Shown piece after piece: positions 14,138-14,976 of a stretch of DNA of 14,976 nt. Within the stretch, counting starts at the first letter, position 1. Every line of letters begins with the position of its first letter. Below the pieces are notes generated by a model that did not search any database, was not told where the DNA came from, and saw only the letters and a list, made by a program, of their open reading frames with translations. Both the position numbers and the translations under genes were made by a program. The stretch is from XYA12-FULL-58-9 sp001798605. Its GTDB lineage: Bacteria; Myxococcota; XYA12-FULL-58-9. The DNA lies in assembly GCA_036736205.1 (NCBI GenBank), contig DAINMX010000157.1, forward strand, positions 1 to 14,976, in the 5' to 3' direction.

Positions 14138-14163
14138 GGCACGACCTCGCTTCAAGTCGTGCC
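14138..14163. terminator. Stem-loop between convergent genes
   Basis: GGCACGAC and GTCGTGCC form a perfect 8-bp stem around a 10-nt loop that contains the stop codon of the Fe-S assembly gene. Flanking T-A, then CTCA/TGAG after a small mismatch, can lengthen the stem. No run of T follows on either strand, so intrinsic termination is uncertain. The location between convergent stops favours a bidirectional 3'-end hairpin. Confidence 0.5.
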
Positions 14164-14538
14164 AAATGAGTTACCGCAGCCACAGGTGCGCCGCACGTTG
14201 GGATTCTCGAACTTAAATCCCTGCCCCTGCAGACCCGGCGAATAGTCGATCACCATCCCACGCACGTGATCCATGCTCTCGGGGTCCACGAAGACCTTGA
14301 TGCCGTACTGCATGTCCACCAAGTCCAGATCTGCCGTTACGTCCGCGAACTGTAGGTTGTACTGCATCATACCGGAGCAGCCGCTCTTGACGGCGACACG
14401 CAGGCCTTGGCTCGTGGTGTGCTCTTTCTGCATGACCTCGCGAACTCTCTCGGCGGCTCTGTGCGTAAGGGTCACGGGAAGCCCTCCGTGCGATTCGCGG
14501 ACGCCGCCAGTGTTCCCAGATGTGCCAATTTGTGTCAT
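14152..14538 (-). CDS. IscA/HesB/ErpA-family iron-sulfur cluster assembly protein
   Basis: A 128-residue A-type carrier that holds and delivers Fe-S clusters in the cytoplasm. The three invariant cysteines are present: Cys54 in KSGCSGMMQY, and Cys119 and Cys121 in TCGCGNSF. The N-terminal 20 residues (polar, Gly/Ser-rich) precede the conserved domain start VTLTHRAAERV. The frame is open to 14679, but ATG 14538 was chosen because AGGAGAGG lies just upstream and the preceding codons look non-coding. The neighbours are not other isc or suf genes, so it is a stand-alone carrier. It could help mature the many Fe-S clusters of the radical-SAM activase and the CoA-activase nearby; that link is inference. 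Confidence 0.93.
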   Translation of the reverse strand: MTQIGTSGNTGGVRESHGGLPVTLTHRAAERVREVMQKEHTTSQGLRVAVKSGCSGMMQYNLQFADVTADLDLVDMQYGIKVFVDPESMDHVRGMVIDYSPGLQGQGFKFENPNVRRTCGCGNSFGTT

Positions 14539-14798
14539 GGTCCTCTCCTGTTCATTTGAGCTTCGATCTTGGACGATACCCCCCGGCCATCGAGCAAAGA
14601 TCCACATGCGCAAATATGGTGATGGTCCTCGCTGCGTGCAAGGCGTGTTGCGTGGGTGGGTTGAAATTGTCACGTACACTCAGTATCGGAGCGAGTTACA
14701 AGGTCTTCTGCACGCCCCTGGCCGCGGCTGTCACTTTTTGTTTTCATTGACAAGGGCGCTCTGATAGTAGGCCGTCCTTTTTGCAAGGAGGGATCCCA
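14539..14798. other. Divergent 260-bp intergenic region
   Basis: This region lies between the starts of the Fe-S assembly gene and the BadF-like gene. On the + strand TTGAAA (14661-14666), 17 bp, then TATCGG (14684-14689) is a weak promoter candidate for the rightward gene. A lone TTGACA at 14747-14752 has no -10 at normal spacing. A perfect AAGGAGG ribosome-binding site is at 14785-14791. No RNA gene was recognised. Confidence 0.4.
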
Positions 14799-14976
14799 AT
14801 GTTTAGGACGTCGTCCGTCCTGCGTGTTGCGGCCTGCGACCTCGGAAAGGCGTCCGCTGGTTTTGCAATCGTCACAGTGGGACCCCACGGTCAGGTCGAG
14901 ATCGAGAGCATCGAGCACCGGCCGCATCAGGGCCGGCCCTTCGCGGAATTCGAGCGGTGGTACCGTCACCATGACG
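14799..14976 (+). CDS. BadF/BadG/BcrA/BcrD-family ATPase (CoA-enzyme activase), 5' part only
   Basis: The first 59 codons of a gene that runs off the right edge. The protein begins with a hydrophobic beta strand and RVAACDLGKASAGFAIVTV, which fits the phosphate-1 motif (D-x-G-x-x-S/T) of the ASKHA ATPase fold in activases of 2-hydroxyacyl-CoA dehydratases and benzoyl-CoA reductases. It continues with a GRPFAEFERWYRHHD stretch that I recall from large BadF-type activases fused to a dehydratase-like part. These activases transfer one electron per ATP-driven cycle to a CoA-ester-reducing or dehydrating partner in anaerobes. The start has AAGGAGG eight bases upstream. Whether it is a short HgdC-type or a long fused protein cannot be seen. 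Confidence 0.75.
   Translation, partial: MFRTSSVLRVAACDLGKASAGFAIVTVGPHGQVEIESIEHRPHQGRPFAEFERWYRHHD

Noticed and set aside
14670..14972. A 100-codon minus-strand frame at the right edge.
   Set aside because: It is antisense to the BadF-like gene, which has a perfect ribosome-binding site and recognisable family sequence.

Overview
The window looks like a scaffold from an uncultured bacterium with at least partly anaerobic metabolism. It carries an exactly 100-base run of N (a scaffolding gap), moderately high GC, standard Shine-Dalgarno sites and bacterial gene families throughout. Anaerobic indicators are a glycyl radical enzyme with its activase and, at the right edge, the start of a BadF/BcrA-type CoA-enzyme activase. 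A haemerythrin-like gene suggests oxygen or iron handling. The lineage cannot be fixed from this sequence; a deltaproteobacteria-like or related phylum is only a guess.

Left part (1-3067): the 3' part of a glycerate kinase gene (+) converges on a class II fructose-bisphosphate aldolase (-). Next come a cold-shock protein (-) and a PlsC-type acyltransferase (-) whose upstream region holds a sequence close to a Pho box.

Central part (3068-8830): this is the most distinctive locus. A glycyl radical enzyme and its radical-SAM activase overlap by 7 nt and are transcribed leftward from a near-consensus promoter. Divergent from them are an acetoacetate-decarboxylase-family gene and an acyl-CoA-dehydrogenase-family gene 12 bp apart. 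The shared 295-bp control region contains an 8/9 inverted repeat. It also contains a 38-bp tandem duplication of the ribosome-binding site and start codon of the decarboxylase-like gene, which creates a 12-residue minicistron ending in TAATG. The acyl-CoA dehydrogenase has Asp where the family usually has its catalytic Glu. I infer one anaerobic catabolic pathway, an elimination or cleavage by radical chemistry with CoA-ester oxidation and decarboxylation. The substrate cannot be read from the sequence.

Right part (8831-14976): a 15-bp tandem repeat array lies against the 3' end of an MltD-like LysM lytic transglycosylase gene, whose 5' region is broken by the N gap. Upstream of it is rsmB, with a leader holding a short duplicated initiation region. 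Then come an unrecognised small protein gene and a haemerythrin-like gene in one probable operon, an NmrA-like NAD(P)-binding gene that has lost its N-terminal Rossmann part, an IscA/HesB-type Fe-S assembly gene, and the first 59 codons of a BadF/BcrA-family ATPase.
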